Program-made: the position numbers and the translations under genes
Notes under the pieces: generated by a model
Database searches by the model: none
What the model saw: the letters and a program-made list of their open reading frames with translations, nothing else
What the model was told of the DNA's origin: nothing
Shown: positions 17,873 to 29,925 of the stretch, one piece after another
Layout: every line of letters starts with the position of its first letter
How positions within the stretch are numbered: position 1 is the stretch's first letter
Source of the DNA: Chloroflexi bacterium AL-N1
Lineage (GTDB): Bacteria > Chloroflexota > Chloroflexia > Chloroflexales > Roseiflexaceae
Assembly: GCA_013122435.1 (NCBI GenBank)
Contig: WYDT01000028.1
Span: forward strand, 1-64,000
Length of the DNA stretch: 64,000 nucleotides
Reading direction: 5' to 3'

Positions 17873-17913
17873 ACATGCTCCTTATCTTAGTCAAGACACA
17901 GGAAGAGTTTCTC

Positions 17914-18492
17914 TCATGCCTCACCATTAACTTGTAGATCAAAGAACTGATCATTCTCAACACTGTACTGAACCTGGAAGAAACACTTACCACCATCATC
18001 CACGTCGACAAGTGTGTCTTCCCAATTATCAAATTCGGTACAGAAAAAATTGGTGTAGATACTTGGTTGGCCGTCCTGCGTAATACCGACATATGGTCGT
18101 TTATAATCAGGTAATTCCTGCCAGATGCGCTCATGTTCCGGTTTAGCGGTCTGCTGAAGATAGGCGGCCAGCCCTGCTTCTAGTTGCAATACATCCTCTT
18201 GCGTTGGTGTCCAGAAGCCATCGATGTTGTTGCGGAGAAACTGCACGGAGCTCTCTTGCGCCATCTGATCGTTGAAGATAACACCCTCGAATGTATCAGT
18301 CTGAATTCGTGCTGTAGTGGCATCTGTTAGTTGGGAGTCAACTGTGACGGTTTCTGAACTGGGTAGTTCCGTCGGTGTTGAGTCGGTGCTGTCGGTCGGC
18401 TGTGTTGGTGGTGTGGTCGTTGCTCGAACACCACAGCCGCTCAATATGAAGATTATCAGACAAATCCCCACTGTAATCATCTTCCTACGCAT
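17914..18492 (-). CDS. Lipoprotein of a tandem paralogous family
   Basis: The 192-residue product has a lipoprotein signal (ICLIIFILSGC, lipobox cysteine at about residue 20), a Thr/Pro-rich linker and a compact globular part ending CFFQVQYSVENDQFFDLQVNGEA. It should be anchored at the outer face of the membrane. GGAG seven bases before ATG supports the start. It lies between an intact paralogue (18550-19158) and a decayed one (17379-17872), all on the same strand. I do not recognise a named family or function. Confidence 0.8.
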   Translation of the reverse strand: MRRKMITVGICLIIFILSGCGVRATTTPPTQPTDSTDSTPTELPSSETVTVDSQLTDATTARIQTDTFEGVIFNDQMAQESSVQFLRNNIDGFWTPTQEDVLQLEAGLAAYLQQTAKPEHERIWQELPDYKRPYVGITQDGQPSIYTNFFCTEFDNWEDTLVDVDDGGKCFFQVQYSVENDQFFDLQVNGEA

Positions 18493-18549
18493 GTCTTACT
18501 CCATGGTTACTATGTTCACTATGCTAAACCTGCCTGGATGAAACGGTGC

Positions 18550-19158
18550 TCACGCCTCACCATTAACGCTCAGGTAGGAAAACTGATCATTTTCTACGGT
18601 ATATAAAACCTGGAAGTAGCAATCACCACCATCTAAAACGAACACAAGCATGGTGTCAGAATTATCGCCTTCGCAGAAAAAGTTAGCGTAAATCTTTTCT
18701 TGCCCATCCTGAGTAATACCCACGTATTGTCGTTTATAGTCGGCGAGTTCCTGCCAGATGCGTTCCTGTTTCGGTTCAGCGTTTTGTTGGAGATAGGCGG
18801 CCAGCCCAGCTTCTAGCTGTAGTATGTTGTTTTGCGTTGGTTTCCATAAACTCTCAAAATTACTAATGTAGAACTGTACCGAATCTAATTCAACGATGTC
18901 TACGTCGATGATAACACTGTGCATATCTTCCAGCTCTGTCGGTGGTGGCGAGATGGTCTTGGTTGGATCGTTATCCACCACGGTTTCCGGAACGGATGGC
19001 TCCGTTGGTACTGGGTCAGTGGTGGTGTTTGCGTGGTCAGCAACTGCTGTGGCCGGAACAGGCTGCTGAGTCGGTGATGTGGTCGTTGCTCGAACGCCAC
19101 AGCCCCCTAACAAGAGGATCATCAGACAAACTCCTCCCATAAGAATTTTCGTGTGCAT
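18550..19158 (-). CDS. Lipoprotein of a tandem paralogous family
   Basis: This product of about 202 residues has the lipobox LLLGGC (cysteine near residue 19), a long Thr/Pro-rich linker and the same C-terminal domain as its neighbour (DYKRQYVGITQDGQ, then CYFQVLYTVENDQF). ATG at 19158 is chosen because AAGGAG lies seven bases upstream and the signal peptide begins there; a longer in-frame reading to 19314 adds about 50 residues without a signal. It is the first and best-preserved of the three tandem copies. Function unknown. Confidence 0.8.
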   Translation of the reverse strand: MHTKILMGGVCLMILLLGGCGVRATTTSPTQQPVPATAVADHANTTTDPVPTEPSVPETVVDNDPTKTISPPPTELEDMHSVIIDVDIVELDSVQFYISNFESLWKPTQNNILQLEAGLAAYLQQNAEPKQERIWQELADYKRQYVGITQDGQEKIYANFFCEGDNSDTMLVFVLDGGDCYFQVLYTVENDQFSYLSVNGEA

Positions 19159-19312
19159 TCCCTTACTCCTTGGTGCATTTGTTGATAGAGTCGAACATCT
19201 GCGTTCTCTGCTAGAGACGTTACCAGTGCAGTGAAAGTTCCCATCCATGACGACATCGACTGACAATGGTACAATACCTGTTATCGCATTCCATTTTTCA
19301 CGAGGTAAGGCC

Positions 19313-19705
19313 ATGTCAAAACGTCAAGAATTGCAATCGGAAGTACGTAAGTACGGGATTGGGCTATATAAACGACATATTTTGCTCTGTGCCGACCCAA
19401 CAAAAGCCAAATGTTGTAGTCGCAAGGAGGGCAATGATGCGTGGGATTATCTGAAGGATCGCCTCAAAAAGCTGGATCTCTCCGGTTCGCGGGGAAGCGT
19501 GTTTCGCACCAAAGCCAATTGTTTGCGTGTGTGTGAGCATGGCCCTATCGCAGTCGTCTATCCTGAAGGTGTTTGGTATCATTCCTGTACACCTAAAGTT
19601 CTCGAACGCATTATTCAGGAGCATTTGATTGGTGGGCAGGTCGTCGAGGAATATGCGTTTGCTGCCAACCCACTGTCTGCAGAAGAAGAGACCATCAGGT
19701 TGTGA
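19313..19705 (+). CDS. (2Fe-2S) ferredoxin of the thioredoxin-like type
   Basis: The 130-residue protein has four cysteines in the pattern of thioredoxin-like 2Fe-2S ferredoxins: HILLCADPTKAKCC near the N-terminus and NCLRVCEHGP about 45 residues later, followed by VVYPEGVWYHS. It should be a cytoplasmic electron carrier. I chose the ATG at 19313 because the preceding in-frame codons run into promoter-like sequence. TGGTACAATACCTG at 19267-19280, a possible -10 region, recurs at 19739-19752 before the DUF711 gene. Confidence 0.85.
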   Translation: MSKRQELQSEVRKYGIGLYKRHILLCADPTKAKCCSRKEGNDAWDYLKDRLKKLDLSGSRGSVFRTKANCLRVCEHGPIAVVYPEGVWYHSCTPKVLERIIQEHLIGGQVVEEYAFAANPLSAEEETIRL

Positions 19706-19801
19706 TATGCGTGACATCGATCGTTATCGAATACGCTGGTACAATACCTGGTAAAGGTTGTATCAGCAAGCTAGTGTGCCATAAAGGAAGACCTACAGCC
19801 T

Positions 19802-21019
19802 ATGCAAATCAGAACGATTACCGCAGGAGCGCGCGAGGCAGCTGTGAGTCGGGTGGCGAAGGCTGTGGAGTTGACCCGTTCGCGGCTGGAGGAGGCTGGA
19901 TACACCGTGCAAACCATGCGTCTGGCCCTCACACAGGTCGCGAATACCTGTGCAGATGTTGCCACTGTTGTAGCAGGCGCAGAGCAGCTTGCACTTGACG
20001 CTGGCTTTGATTATGTCTCGATTGGGCAGTTGGAGAGTCGTCGTTTACCAGAGTTAGCCGAAGCGTTTGCTGCGACAGATACAGTCTTTGCCTCGGCCAA
20101 CATCGCTGGGCCAGATGGGTCGGTGCGTTACGATACGATTCGTGCAGCGGCAGAGGCCATTGTGCAGATCGGTGCGACGACACCCCAGGGCTTTGGCAAT
20201 TTGTGTTTTGCGGCGTCGGCGTGTGTCGCTCCTGGTTCGCCGTTCTTCCCTGCGGCGTATCACAATGGTGATGACCCATGGATTGCCATCGGCCCCGAAG
20301 CCTCAGTACTCGCGGTCGAAGCGGTACAGACGGCCCATGATCCTGATGCAGGGACTTTTGTGGATGTGCCACGGGATGCTCAAATTCCACTGACGGGGTC
20401 TTCCACGGCATCGCCACGGATGATCAGCGCACTTGCTCGTCTGACTGCCTTGATCGAGGAGCACGATGCGCGCATTGTGGCAGCCGTGCGTAGTGGCCCA
20501 CCCTATATCGAGCACGATGTCAATTTCCCCGGTTGCGATTGGTCGCTGGCACCACACCCTGCGCCAGAGCGAAGCATTGGGTTGGCTATCGAGGCACTGA
20601 GTGGTGTGCCATTTGGGGCGTGGGGAACACTGGCTGCCATCCGTGGTTTGACTTCTGCGATTCGTGCGGCACAGGTACCACAGGTTGGTTTTAGTGGTGT
20701 GATGTTGCCGGTACTGGAAGATACGACGCTGGCGGACCGGAACAATACTGGTCCGAATGGTGAGCATTCTGCATACTACACGCTGCGCGATCTGCTGGCC
20801 TTTAGTGCGGTGTGCGGCACAGGCTTAGATACCATTCCGCTGCCTGGTAATACCACTGCCGATCAGATTGCAGGTATCCTCACTGAGGTGGCTGCGTTGG
20901 CCTCAACCCTTCGCAAACCACTCACAGCACGACTGTTGCCTATTCCTGGCTTGCAGGCAGGTGAACGTACAACCTTTGATTTTCCCTACTTTGTGAATAC
21001 CCGAGTTATGCAGATCTGA
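19802..21019 (+). CDS. DUF711 family protein
   Basis: The 405-residue product resembles the DUF711/UPF0210 family throughout: MQIRTITAGA at the start, then LESRRLPELAEAFAATD, NLCFAASACVAPGSPFFPAAYH, and the C-terminal GLDTIPLPGNTT. The family is distantly related to glycyl-radical enzymes in fold, but its reaction is not known to me. AAAGGAAG lies 11 bases before ATG. The SMP-30 gene follows after 15 bases, so the two are likely co-transcribed. Confidence 0.85.
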   Translation: MQIRTITAGAREAAVSRVAKAVELTRSRLEEAGYTVQTMRLALTQVANTCADVATVVAGAEQLALDAGFDYVSIGQLESRRLPELAEAFAATDTVFASANIAGPDGSVRYDTIRAAAEAIVQIGATTPQGFGNLCFAASACVAPGSPFFPAAYHNGDDPWIAIGPEASVLAVEAVQTAHDPDAGTFVDVPRDAQIPLTGSSTASPRMISALARLTALIEEHDARIVAAVRSGPPYIEHDVNFPGCDWSLAPHPAPERSIGLAIEALSGVPFGAWGTLAAIRGLTSAIRAAQVPQVGFSGVMLPVLEDTTLADRNNTGPNGEHSAYYTLRDLLAFSAVCGTGLDTIPLPGNTTADQIAGILTEVAALASTLRKPLTARLLPIPGLQAGERTTFDFPYFVNTRVMQI

Positions 21020-21034
21020 GTAGGTGTATATAGT

Positions 21035-21925
21035 ATGAGTACTCCAACCGAAACTAGTCATCAGCACCAGCCAACGTTGATTGCCGATTATGCATGCGTT
21101 ACAGGCGAGGGTCCGTTGTGGCATCCTGATGAAGGGTGTGTCTACTGGGTGGATATTCCCATGGGGCGTTTGTTTCGTTATTACCCATCTTCCGGGCGTC
21201 ACGAGCAATGTCTCCAGAGTGATGCGATTGGTGGCTTTACTCGTCAGGCGGATGGCTCATTACTGCTCTTTATGGATAAAGGGGCAATTCGGCGCTGGCA
21301 GCATGGTGCGCTGACCACCCTTATCGACGAAATCCCCGACGAACGCGATACGCGCTTCAACGATGTGATAGCCGATCCGCTTGGACGGGTCTTTTGTGGG
21401 ACGATGGCGACACCTGAGCGTGGTGGGCGGCTCTACCGACTCGATCTCGATAGCACACTCACTGTCTTACTCGAAGACATTGGGGTGTCGAATGGGTTGG
21501 GGTTTACGCCTGACCTGACACAACTCTACTACACCGATTCTCCCAAATGCGAAATGTATGTGTTTGATTATGACCAGCAGACGGGTGCACTCACCAACCA
21601 GCGCGTGTTTATCCAAACCGATCCACATGATGGCGTTCCCGATGGTCTGACTGTCGACGCACAGGGTTTTGTCTGGTCGGCCTTTTGGGATGGGAGTTGT
21701 ATTATTCGGTATACCCCTGATGGTGTGGAGGAGCAGCGGATTGCCTTCCCCACACGCAAGGTTTCGAGTGTGACCTTTGGTGGTCCCGACTATACCGATA
21801 TGTACATGACCACGGCTGGTGGCGATAACAAAGTTGAGGAGGGTGCTAGCGCCGGAGCGTTATTCCATCTCAATCTCGGTATTCAAGGCAAAGCTGAGTT
21901 TGTATCGCGGATTGTAGTGCCTTAA
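21035..21925 (+). CDS. SMP-30/gluconolactonase family protein
   Basis: This 296-residue beta-propeller protein shows the family landmarks: EGPLWHPDEGCVYWVDIPMGRL (metal-binding Glu), RFNDVIADPLGRVFCGTM (metal-binding Asn and Asp) and SNGLGFTPDLTQLYYTDS. DGLTVDAQGFVWSAFWDG supplies the second Asp. The members hydrolyse sugar lactones or related esters with a divalent metal. It is intact, of normal length and coupled to the DUF711 gene. The substrate cannot be told from sequence. Confidence 0.92.
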   Translation: MSTPTETSHQHQPTLIADYACVTGEGPLWHPDEGCVYWVDIPMGRLFRYYPSSGRHEQCLQSDAIGGFTRQADGSLLLFMDKGAIRRWQHGALTTLIDEIPDERDTRFNDVIADPLGRVFCGTMATPERGGRLYRLDLDSTLTVLLEDIGVSNGLGFTPDLTQLYYTDSPKCEMYVFDYDQQTGALTNQRVFIQTDPHDGVPDGLTVDAQGFVWSAFWDGSCIIRYTPDGVEEQRIAFPTRKVSSVTFGGPDYTDMYMTTAGGDNKVEEGASAGALFHLNLGIQGKAEFVSRIVVP

Positions 21926-21971
21926 TAACGGTTACGATGATATGCTATTTGTTTTGCTACAATGCCTATCG

Positions 21972-21999
21972 TTGCATACATGCAAAAACAAGGTATAAT
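21972..21999 (+). promoter_or_regulatory. Sigma-70-type promoter of valS
   Basis: TTGCAT (21972-21977) and TATAAT (21994-21999) are 16 bases apart, about 80 bases before the valS start. No T-box motif is apparent in the leader. Confidence 0.7.
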
Positions 22000-22081
22000 C
22001 CACGAGTGCAAAATAACGTATGGTCGTATATGCGTAACATAGATAGAGTGGTACGATAGATTTTGTTGAGGCGAACAAGTA

Positions 22082-24799
<2,718 letters not shown>

Positions 24800-25127
24800 T
24801 GTTATATTTTGTGTGACCTGTCTGACTACCGCCTGATGAACACATTTCGTGAACTACCCGAGTTACGCTGGGCAAGGTCTTAGGGTATTCTCATCCGCAT
24901 ATCAGGCCATCCGTGCAGTAAATTTGCAAAGATATGGTATAGTACGTCTACTATTCTACGGTATTTCCGTAAATTTATCAGATTATTGTGTACGTTTGTG
25001 GTTCCTCACCCTTGTTCACGCCGATGAGGACGCTTTTGTTCCTACATTGAACGCCATATAGACACACGTTTTACCACCGAGGAACCTGGTCGGACGATTA
25101 AGCCACGAAGAGTACGGAGCATTGTGT
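24800..25127. other. Intergenic stretch before the LCP gene
   Basis: About 330 bases with no supported gene. A TATAGT at 24938-24943 could be a -10 element but no well-spaced -35 was found. Confidence 0.5.
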
Positions 25128-26210
25128 ATGACGCGTCCAGGGCGACGTATTATCCTGAGAGGACTGTCCATCGTTCTCATTATCATTTTTGCCGCGACGT
25201 TGCGTTTAGGTTGGGAATGGAAACAGGCACTTGATAACGTTAATGCGATGACGATACCAACGGTTACGTTACCAGAGATTACACCTACGTCACATCATCA
25301 AACCAATCCTGTTTCACAAGATATTGAGCTACAGCCTACAGCGATACCTGCTACACCAGTTCCCACTCCGGATGAGCCGGTGAATATTTTGCTGCTTGGT
25401 ATTGATGCCCGTATCGGTGAAGAAGTCAGTCGCACCGATGCCATTGTGGTGGTGCGTATTGATCCACAGCACAATAGCGTGAGTATGCTGTCGCTCCCGC
25501 GTGACTTGTGGGTGGATATCCCCGGATATGGGAAAAACAAGATCAATACGGCGTATCCCCTTGGTGAAAATGATCTTGGTCCTGGCTATGGACCGGCGCT
25601 GGCAAAACAGACCGTCAGTGATCTGCTGGACATGCCAATTCATCACTTTGCCATGATTAATTTTGAGGGTTTCCAAACCTTGATAGATAAACTTGATGGG
25701 ATCGAGATTGATGTCCCACAAGAAATCTATGATGATAAATATCCGGTTGATGAATTTGAAGGTGATCTTCGCACAATGGAAGTGCATTTTGAGGCTGGCA
25801 CACAGATGATGGATGGTGAGCGAGCATTGATCTATGCTCGTACGCGCCACGCTGACAGCGATTTCGGGCGCAATCAACGTCAACAACAAGTTCTGCTATC
25901 CATTTTCAACCGTGTTCTTGATAAAGATCTGTTCTCACAAATGACCAGTCTGGATGACTACACATATGCGCTCCGTGACTATGTCCGCTTTGATCTCTCG
26001 CGTAGTAAGATGCTGAGTCTGGCAAGCATTGGACCACGACTCCAGACAGACCATATTCAGCGCTATGCGATTGACTCGAAGATGATTACGATGGTTTCAT
26101 CAGAATCAGACGCCTTCTTCGTCGATCCAGACGAACTGGAACAACTTGTGAATGATATGGTGGCAGTCCCCTCCATGTCCGCTGGTGGTGAGTCGACCGT
26201 AAAACGATGA
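25128..26210 (+). CDS. LytR-CpsA-Psr (LCP) family protein
   Basis: The 360-residue protein has an N-terminal membrane anchor (about residues 8-24) and an extracellular LCP domain: NILLLGIDAR, RTDAIVVVRID, MLSLPRDLWVDIPGYGKNKINTAYP, and later MDGERALIYARTRHADSDFGRNQRQQQ. The conserved Arg and Asp residues that bind the polyprenyl diphosphate are present. LCP proteins attach polymers to the cell wall or an equivalent. GGAG eight bases before the ATG at 25128 sets the start. It overlaps murJ by ATGA, which links it to envelope synthesis. Confidence 0.94.
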   Translation: MTRPGRRIILRGLSIVLIIIFAATLRLGWEWKQALDNVNAMTIPTVTLPEITPTSHHQTNPVSQDIELQPTAIPATPVPTPDEPVNILLLGIDARIGEEVSRTDAIVVVRIDPQHNSVSMLSLPRDLWVDIPGYGKNKINTAYPLGENDLGPGYGPALAKQTVSDLLDMPIHHFAMINFEGFQTLIDKLDGIEIDVPQEIYDDKYPVDEFEGDLRTMEVHFEAGTQMMDGERALIYARTRHADSDFGRNQRQQQVLLSIFNRVLDKDLFSQMTSLDDYTYALRDYVRFDLSRSKMLSLASIGPRLQTDHIQRYAIDSKMITMVSSESDAFFVDPDELEQLVNDMVAVPSMSAGGESTVKR

Positions 26211-27790
26211 CCACTCCGCCTCCATCACCTAGTGGCTCCAATACATTTGTACGACGTATCGCAACGGCGGCAGTGCTGATAGCTATCGGTAATGTCGCCA
26301 GTCGCTTTTTGGGGCTTATCCGTGAGTCGGTGATTGCCCAGACTTTCTCGATTAGTGCTGCGGTTGATGCCTTTACGGCGGCATCACTGGTGCCAACTAC
26401 CCTGTATGATCTGTTGATCAATGGGGCCATCAGCGCGGCGCTGGTGCCGGTGTTTAGCGAATACGCTGAGGGAGACGAACGTGAATTCTGGCGGGTTGCC
26501 TCGACCATGATCAACCTTGCTGTGCTGATGCTGGCTTTTGCGACGCTCGTCTCGATCTGGCAGGCGCCGCTGGTGATATCGCTTCTGGCGGGTGGCTTCG
26601 ACGAAGAGATCAGTGCGTTGGCGACGAGCATGGTGCGCTGGATGATGCCATCAGTTATTTTTGTGGGCCTCTCGGGCTTAATCACTGCGCTACTCCACGC
26701 CCGCCAGCGCTTTCTGTTGCCCTCTTTCACGGCGAGTGCCTATAACATCGGCATCATCATTGGTGCGGTGGTCCTGACGCCATATCTTGATCCGGCGATT
26801 CAACCATTCAGTCTGGTGGCTGGTGTCGTGTTAGGCTCTTTGTTTCAGGTGTTCCTGCAACTCCCCGGTCTGCGTGGTATCTCGTACCAATTCATTCTCG
26901 ATCTGCGGCATCCGGGTGTGCGGCGTATTTTGTTGCTCTACGCGCCGGTGGCCATGGGGATTAGTTTCTCTATCGCGGGGATGATACTGGATCGAAATCT
27001 GGCCTCGAATATGGATGAGGGCACCATTGCGACCATGCGTTTTGCAACCACACTGATTCAGTTTCCACTCGGGTTGGTTGCTGCTGCGGTTTCGTTCGCC
27101 GTGCTCCCCACGCTCTCGCGACAGGTGAGCGCTGGAGATGAGACAGGCTTTCGTACCACCCTTGCTATGGGCATTAAGGTGGTATTACTGCTTATTTTAC
27201 CTGCAACTGCGGGACTGGCAGCCCTGTCGACACCGATTGTGGCGTTGGTGTTCGAGGGCAATCAGTTTGGGGCTAATCAGACGGTACTGGTTGTGGCGGC
27301 CCTGTTGTTGTATTTGCCAGGGTTGCCTGCTGCAGCGGTGGATCAGATGCTGCTCTTTGGGTTTTATGCCCATCGTCGTACGCTCACGCCTAATCTGGTG
27401 CAAGGGGCCGCCGTCGGGCTTTATGCGATTACGGCCTTTACGTTGATGGGATTTGGCCTGGGAATTGAAGCGCTCATCCTTGGCAACTCGGCGCAGTGGA
27501 TCGGGCATATGCTGGTGTTGCTGGTGCTTTCGCGGGGCCTGTTCAGTTTGTGTGGTTTAGGCATTGGTGCCGCACTTGTTAAGTGTACTGTAGCGAGTCT
27601 GGCGCTGGCGGGCGTGGCGTGGGGGTTGACAATGGTGCTTGAGCCGTTTGGCCGCATTGTGCAATTTCTCGTAGCGGGGAGTGCTGCTTCGATAGTCTAT
27701 TTCGGTGTATGTATGGTGCTGCGTGTCGAAGCACTGACTTTTTTTACACGCGCGGTACAGCAACGTCTACGCCGGAGGAATGGTGGTTAG
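26207..27790 (+). CDS. murJ: Lipid II flippase MurJ
   Basis: The 527-residue membrane protein has about 14 hydrophobic segments and MurJ/MviN landmarks: NVASRFLGLIRESVIAQTF near the start, then DAFTAASLVPTTLYDLLINGAISAALVPVFSEY, and FPLGLVAAAVSFAVLPTLSRQ in the middle. It moves lipid-linked peptidoglycan precursor across the membrane. Its ATG overlaps the LCP stop by four bases, so it is translationally coupled. The stop is TAG. Confidence 0.95.
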   Translation: MTTPPPSPSGSNTFVRRIATAAVLIAIGNVASRFLGLIRESVIAQTFSISAAVDAFTAASLVPTTLYDLLINGAISAALVPVFSEYAEGDEREFWRVASTMINLAVLMLAFATLVSIWQAPLVISLLAGGFDEEISALATSMVRWMMPSVIFVGLSGLITALLHARQRFLLPSFTASAYNIGIIIGAVVLTPYLDPAIQPFSLVAGVVLGSLFQVFLQLPGLRGISYQFILDLRHPGVRRILLLYAPVAMGISFSIAGMILDRNLASNMDEGTIATMRFATTLIQFPLGLVAAAVSFAVLPTLSRQVSAGDETGFRTTLAMGIKVVLLLILPATAGLAALSTPIVALVFEGNQFGANQTVLVVAALLLYLPGLPAAAVDQMLLFGFYAHRRTLTPNLVQGAAVGLYAITAFTLMGFGLGIEALILGNSAQWIGHMLVLLVLSRGLFSLCGLGIGAALVKCTVASLALAGVAWGLTMVLEPFGRIVQFLVAGSAASIVYFGVCMVLRVEALTFFTRAVQQRLRRRNGG

Positions 27791-27851
27791 TCTTGTTACA
27801 TGATGTACAATGGAGTTAGCCTGAATGCTAACGAATGCGGAGGTTTTTAAG

Positions 27852-28238
27852 ATGCCCATAACCAGACATAATCCATCTGAATTGTTTCCACCGTACCGTA
27901 ATTATAGTCATGCTGTCGAAGTATCTGGTGACTCACGCATCTTATTCATTAGTGGTCTGAACGGTTATCTTCCCGATGGGAAAACGATGCCGGAGTCGTT
28001 TGAAGAGCAGGGTACGATTATTTGGGAGTACATCGGAACGATTCTAAGATCAGCAGGTATGGGGTATGAGCATATTGTTTCTCTAAGGACTTATTTAGCC
28101 AGTCCTGAGTATGATGAGGCAAATGTGCAATTACGAATGCAGTATCTGGGTGCTAATGAGCCTGCATCAACCGTTCTTTGTTGTCAGTTGCTCGAGTCGA
28201 AATGGAAACTGGAGATTGAAGCCGTTGCCGCGATGTGA
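27852..28238 (+). CDS. RidA/YjgF-family protein
   Basis: The 128-residue product resembles the RidA (Rid/YER057c/UK114) family: NYSHAVEVSGDSRILFISGLNGYLPDG near the start, then a typical helix (SFEEQGTIIWEYIGTILRSAGMG) and LLESKWKLEIEAVAAM at the end. The catalytic Arg usual near position 105 in true RidA is not evident, so an imine-deaminase activity is not assured. GGAGG nine bases before the ATG at 27852 favours it over an upstream in-frame start at 27825. Confidence 0.85.
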   Translation: MPITRHNPSELFPPYRNYSHAVEVSGDSRILFISGLNGYLPDGKTMPESFEEQGTIIWEYIGTILRSAGMGYEHIVSLRTYLASPEYDEANVQLRMQYLGANEPASTVLCCQLLESKWKLEIEAVAAM

Positions 28239-28392
28239 GAGATCCATTGTATTTGTTTTTCAAACAGGTCTGAAAGATTATGCACTACGTAGCTGATACG
28301 CGAAACGTTTTCTGAACTCATCGGGGGAGACGATTCGGGGTTATGAACTCGCTCAATTGTGGGATGAAGAAGAGTAGGAATGGTCGAACTAG

Positions 28393-28749
28393 ATGGATGT
28401 GCCTATTTTCCTTACTATTGGAGAGTGCGTACTGTCGATTTCGTGGCAAAAGCTTGATGATCTGGCGATAGCGTCTGGCCGTGTGTTGTCCTTTTCACTG
28501 GTTGGATCGACTGTGCGCTGGGTAAGTGAAGGTATTCCCCCACACGACTCGATGCTGGGTCACAAGATTGAGTCCGTTGCGTTAGGGACGGAAGCAGCAT
28601 CGGTTGGGGAAAACCAAAGCGATACCTAGACACGTCTGCTGATCAGTCTGAACAATGGAACAACTTTTGAGATCTATAACGCGCTTGATGAGAATGGTTT
28701 TGCTTTGCAAGATACAGCCATTCCTGGCACTATAAAGCCATGTGTTTAG
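28393..28749 (+). pseudogene. Unrecognised protein interrupted by an in-frame TAG
   Basis: Reading from about 28393 gives a plausible protein (WQKLDDLAIASGRVLSFS, STVRWVSEGIPPHD, LGHKIESVAL) up to TAG at 28627-28629. The same frame then continues for 39 codons in equally protein-like sequence (TRLLISLNNGTTFEIYNALD) to a second TAG at 28747. Just upstream, near 28300-28376, another coding-like fragment ends in GETIRGYELAQLWDEEE. I do not recognise the family. The region 28240-28750 looks like one or two decaying genes in front of the small membrane gene at 28837. Confidence 0.5.
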
Positions 28750-28836
28750 TACCCTAGTCTTGCTTGTTGCGAATGCTCTGATCGACTAAAGTGGTATACT
28801 GGCATTACCGCATATAGATCAGAGGGAGGAAATGTA

Positions 28837-29169
28837 ATGACACTTCTCACTACTCTCAGCATTATCTTTGTTGGAATGGTGATCGCCTGGGCTTGTGCGC
28901 TCTATGCACAACACCTGCGAACCAGACATCCCGAAAAATATCGTGGGATGTGGGCGTTCTGGGGGGATGTCAATCGACCAGCATGGCGTGCTACCCTGCC
29001 TTTTGTAGGCATGTTTCTAGGTGCCATACTGGTAAATGGGATTCGTGTCCTGTTAAATCCGAATGAAACACAGACCATGGCACTGCAAATCAATGCACTC
29101 TTTCTGTTGATAACCTTTCTTGCTATTGTGTTTGCCATAGCACTGTACAAGTTGCGTCAAGGAAAATAA
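28837..29169 (+). CDS. Small three-helix membrane protein (HPE-YRG family)
   Basis: The 110-residue product has hydrophobic segments near residues 5-24, 52-70 and 83-104 and the motif HPEKYRGMW after the first helix. It is a paralogue of the protein at 1701-2033: same length, same helix spacing, HPE-x-YRG shared, and a matching Asn-rich patch before the third helix. GGGAGGAAA before ATG supports the start. No named family is recognised. Upstream are remnants of decayed genes. Confidence 0.7.
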   Translation: MTLLTTLSIIFVGMVIAWACALYAQHLRTRHPEKYRGMWAFWGDVNRPAWRATLPFVGMFLGAILVNGIRVLLNPNETQTMALQINALFLLITFLAIVFAIALYKLRQGK

Positions 29170-29176
29170 CTGAGTT

Positions 29177-29752
29177 TTAAGGCATGTGCTTTTGGGGTTC
29201 TGGCTGGAAGGAGCAGTTACACTCAAGCCGCAGATTGGTGAAATGGAGCTTCCCTGGAACCGTATCTGATCGGTACTGCGGCATGTCCTGACTGCTGATA
29301 TCGAAATCTCCGGTAAAGGGCTGACCCTTGGGGCTTTTGAAGAAGATACCTCTGTAGTAGATCCAATCACCAGGAGATGATCCATCAAAGGTCCAAATTT
29401 CATCGACCCACCAGGAGGTGCTGTTGCCTGTGAAATAGAGATAGAGGCGCATCTCCACACCATGCTCGAACCAGGTTAATTCAAGAGTACCCTGTTTAGG
29501 ATACACGTAGCTATTCAAGAGAACAGGATGTACCTGGGCAGTATAGCGCTTACTATCAGCTTCGAGGTAGAAGTCATCTGCTGTCAATATAATCCGCTCT
29601 GCCTCTGCCGTTATGCCTCGATTGAGCGGAAGCGATTGCGATGATCGCATGGCAAATCCGCGATTTTCTATTGTATCTGGGAGCATGTTCGAACACGCAG
29701 ATAAAGTGATTAATAGGCATGTAGACTACACAACCAGTACTCTGTATCGCAT
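29177..29752 (-). pseudogene. Lipoprotein interrupted by TAG at codon 9
   Basis: AAAGGAG lies six bases before an ATG at 29752. Reading gives MRYRVLVV, then TAG at 29728-29726, then in the same frame STCLLITLSACSN, which completes a lipoprotein signal with lipobox LSAC. The frame then continues without a break to 29177 (about 182 residues in all). The mature part contains LELTWFEHGVEMRLYLYF and WWVDEIWTFDGSSPGDW and is not a family I recognise. As written, only a signal-less product from an internal ATG at 29686 could be made. A TGG or CAG to TAG change explains the stop. Confidence 0.72.
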
Positions 29753-29873
29753 ATCTATCTCCTTTACATTCAACAGCAGGGATAGCATATACTAGGTGCC
29801 CCTCCCTGTTGCTTGTAACCCTAGAGTATTATACTTTATGAATTGAGCCAGTCTCTGCATACTGACAGTAGGG

Positions 29874-29902
29874 TTGACATGGGGCTATGTTTGGTGTATC
29901 AT
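29874..29902 (+). promoter_or_regulatory. Promoter of the TetR gene at 29926
   Basis: TTGACA (29874-29879) and TATCAT (29897-29902) are separated by 17 bases. An operator-like palindrome begins five bases after the -10. Confidence 0.8.
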
Positions 29903-29907
29903 TCTGC

Positions 29908-29925
29908 CTAGTGAAAATTCGTTAG
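29908..29925. promoter_or_regulatory. Putative TetR operator, copy 1
   Basis: CTAGTGAAAATTCGTTAG is an imperfect palindrome lying between the -10 element and the start codon. It matches the site at 30541-30558 at 15 of 18 positions. The position fits autorepression. Confidence 0.7.
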
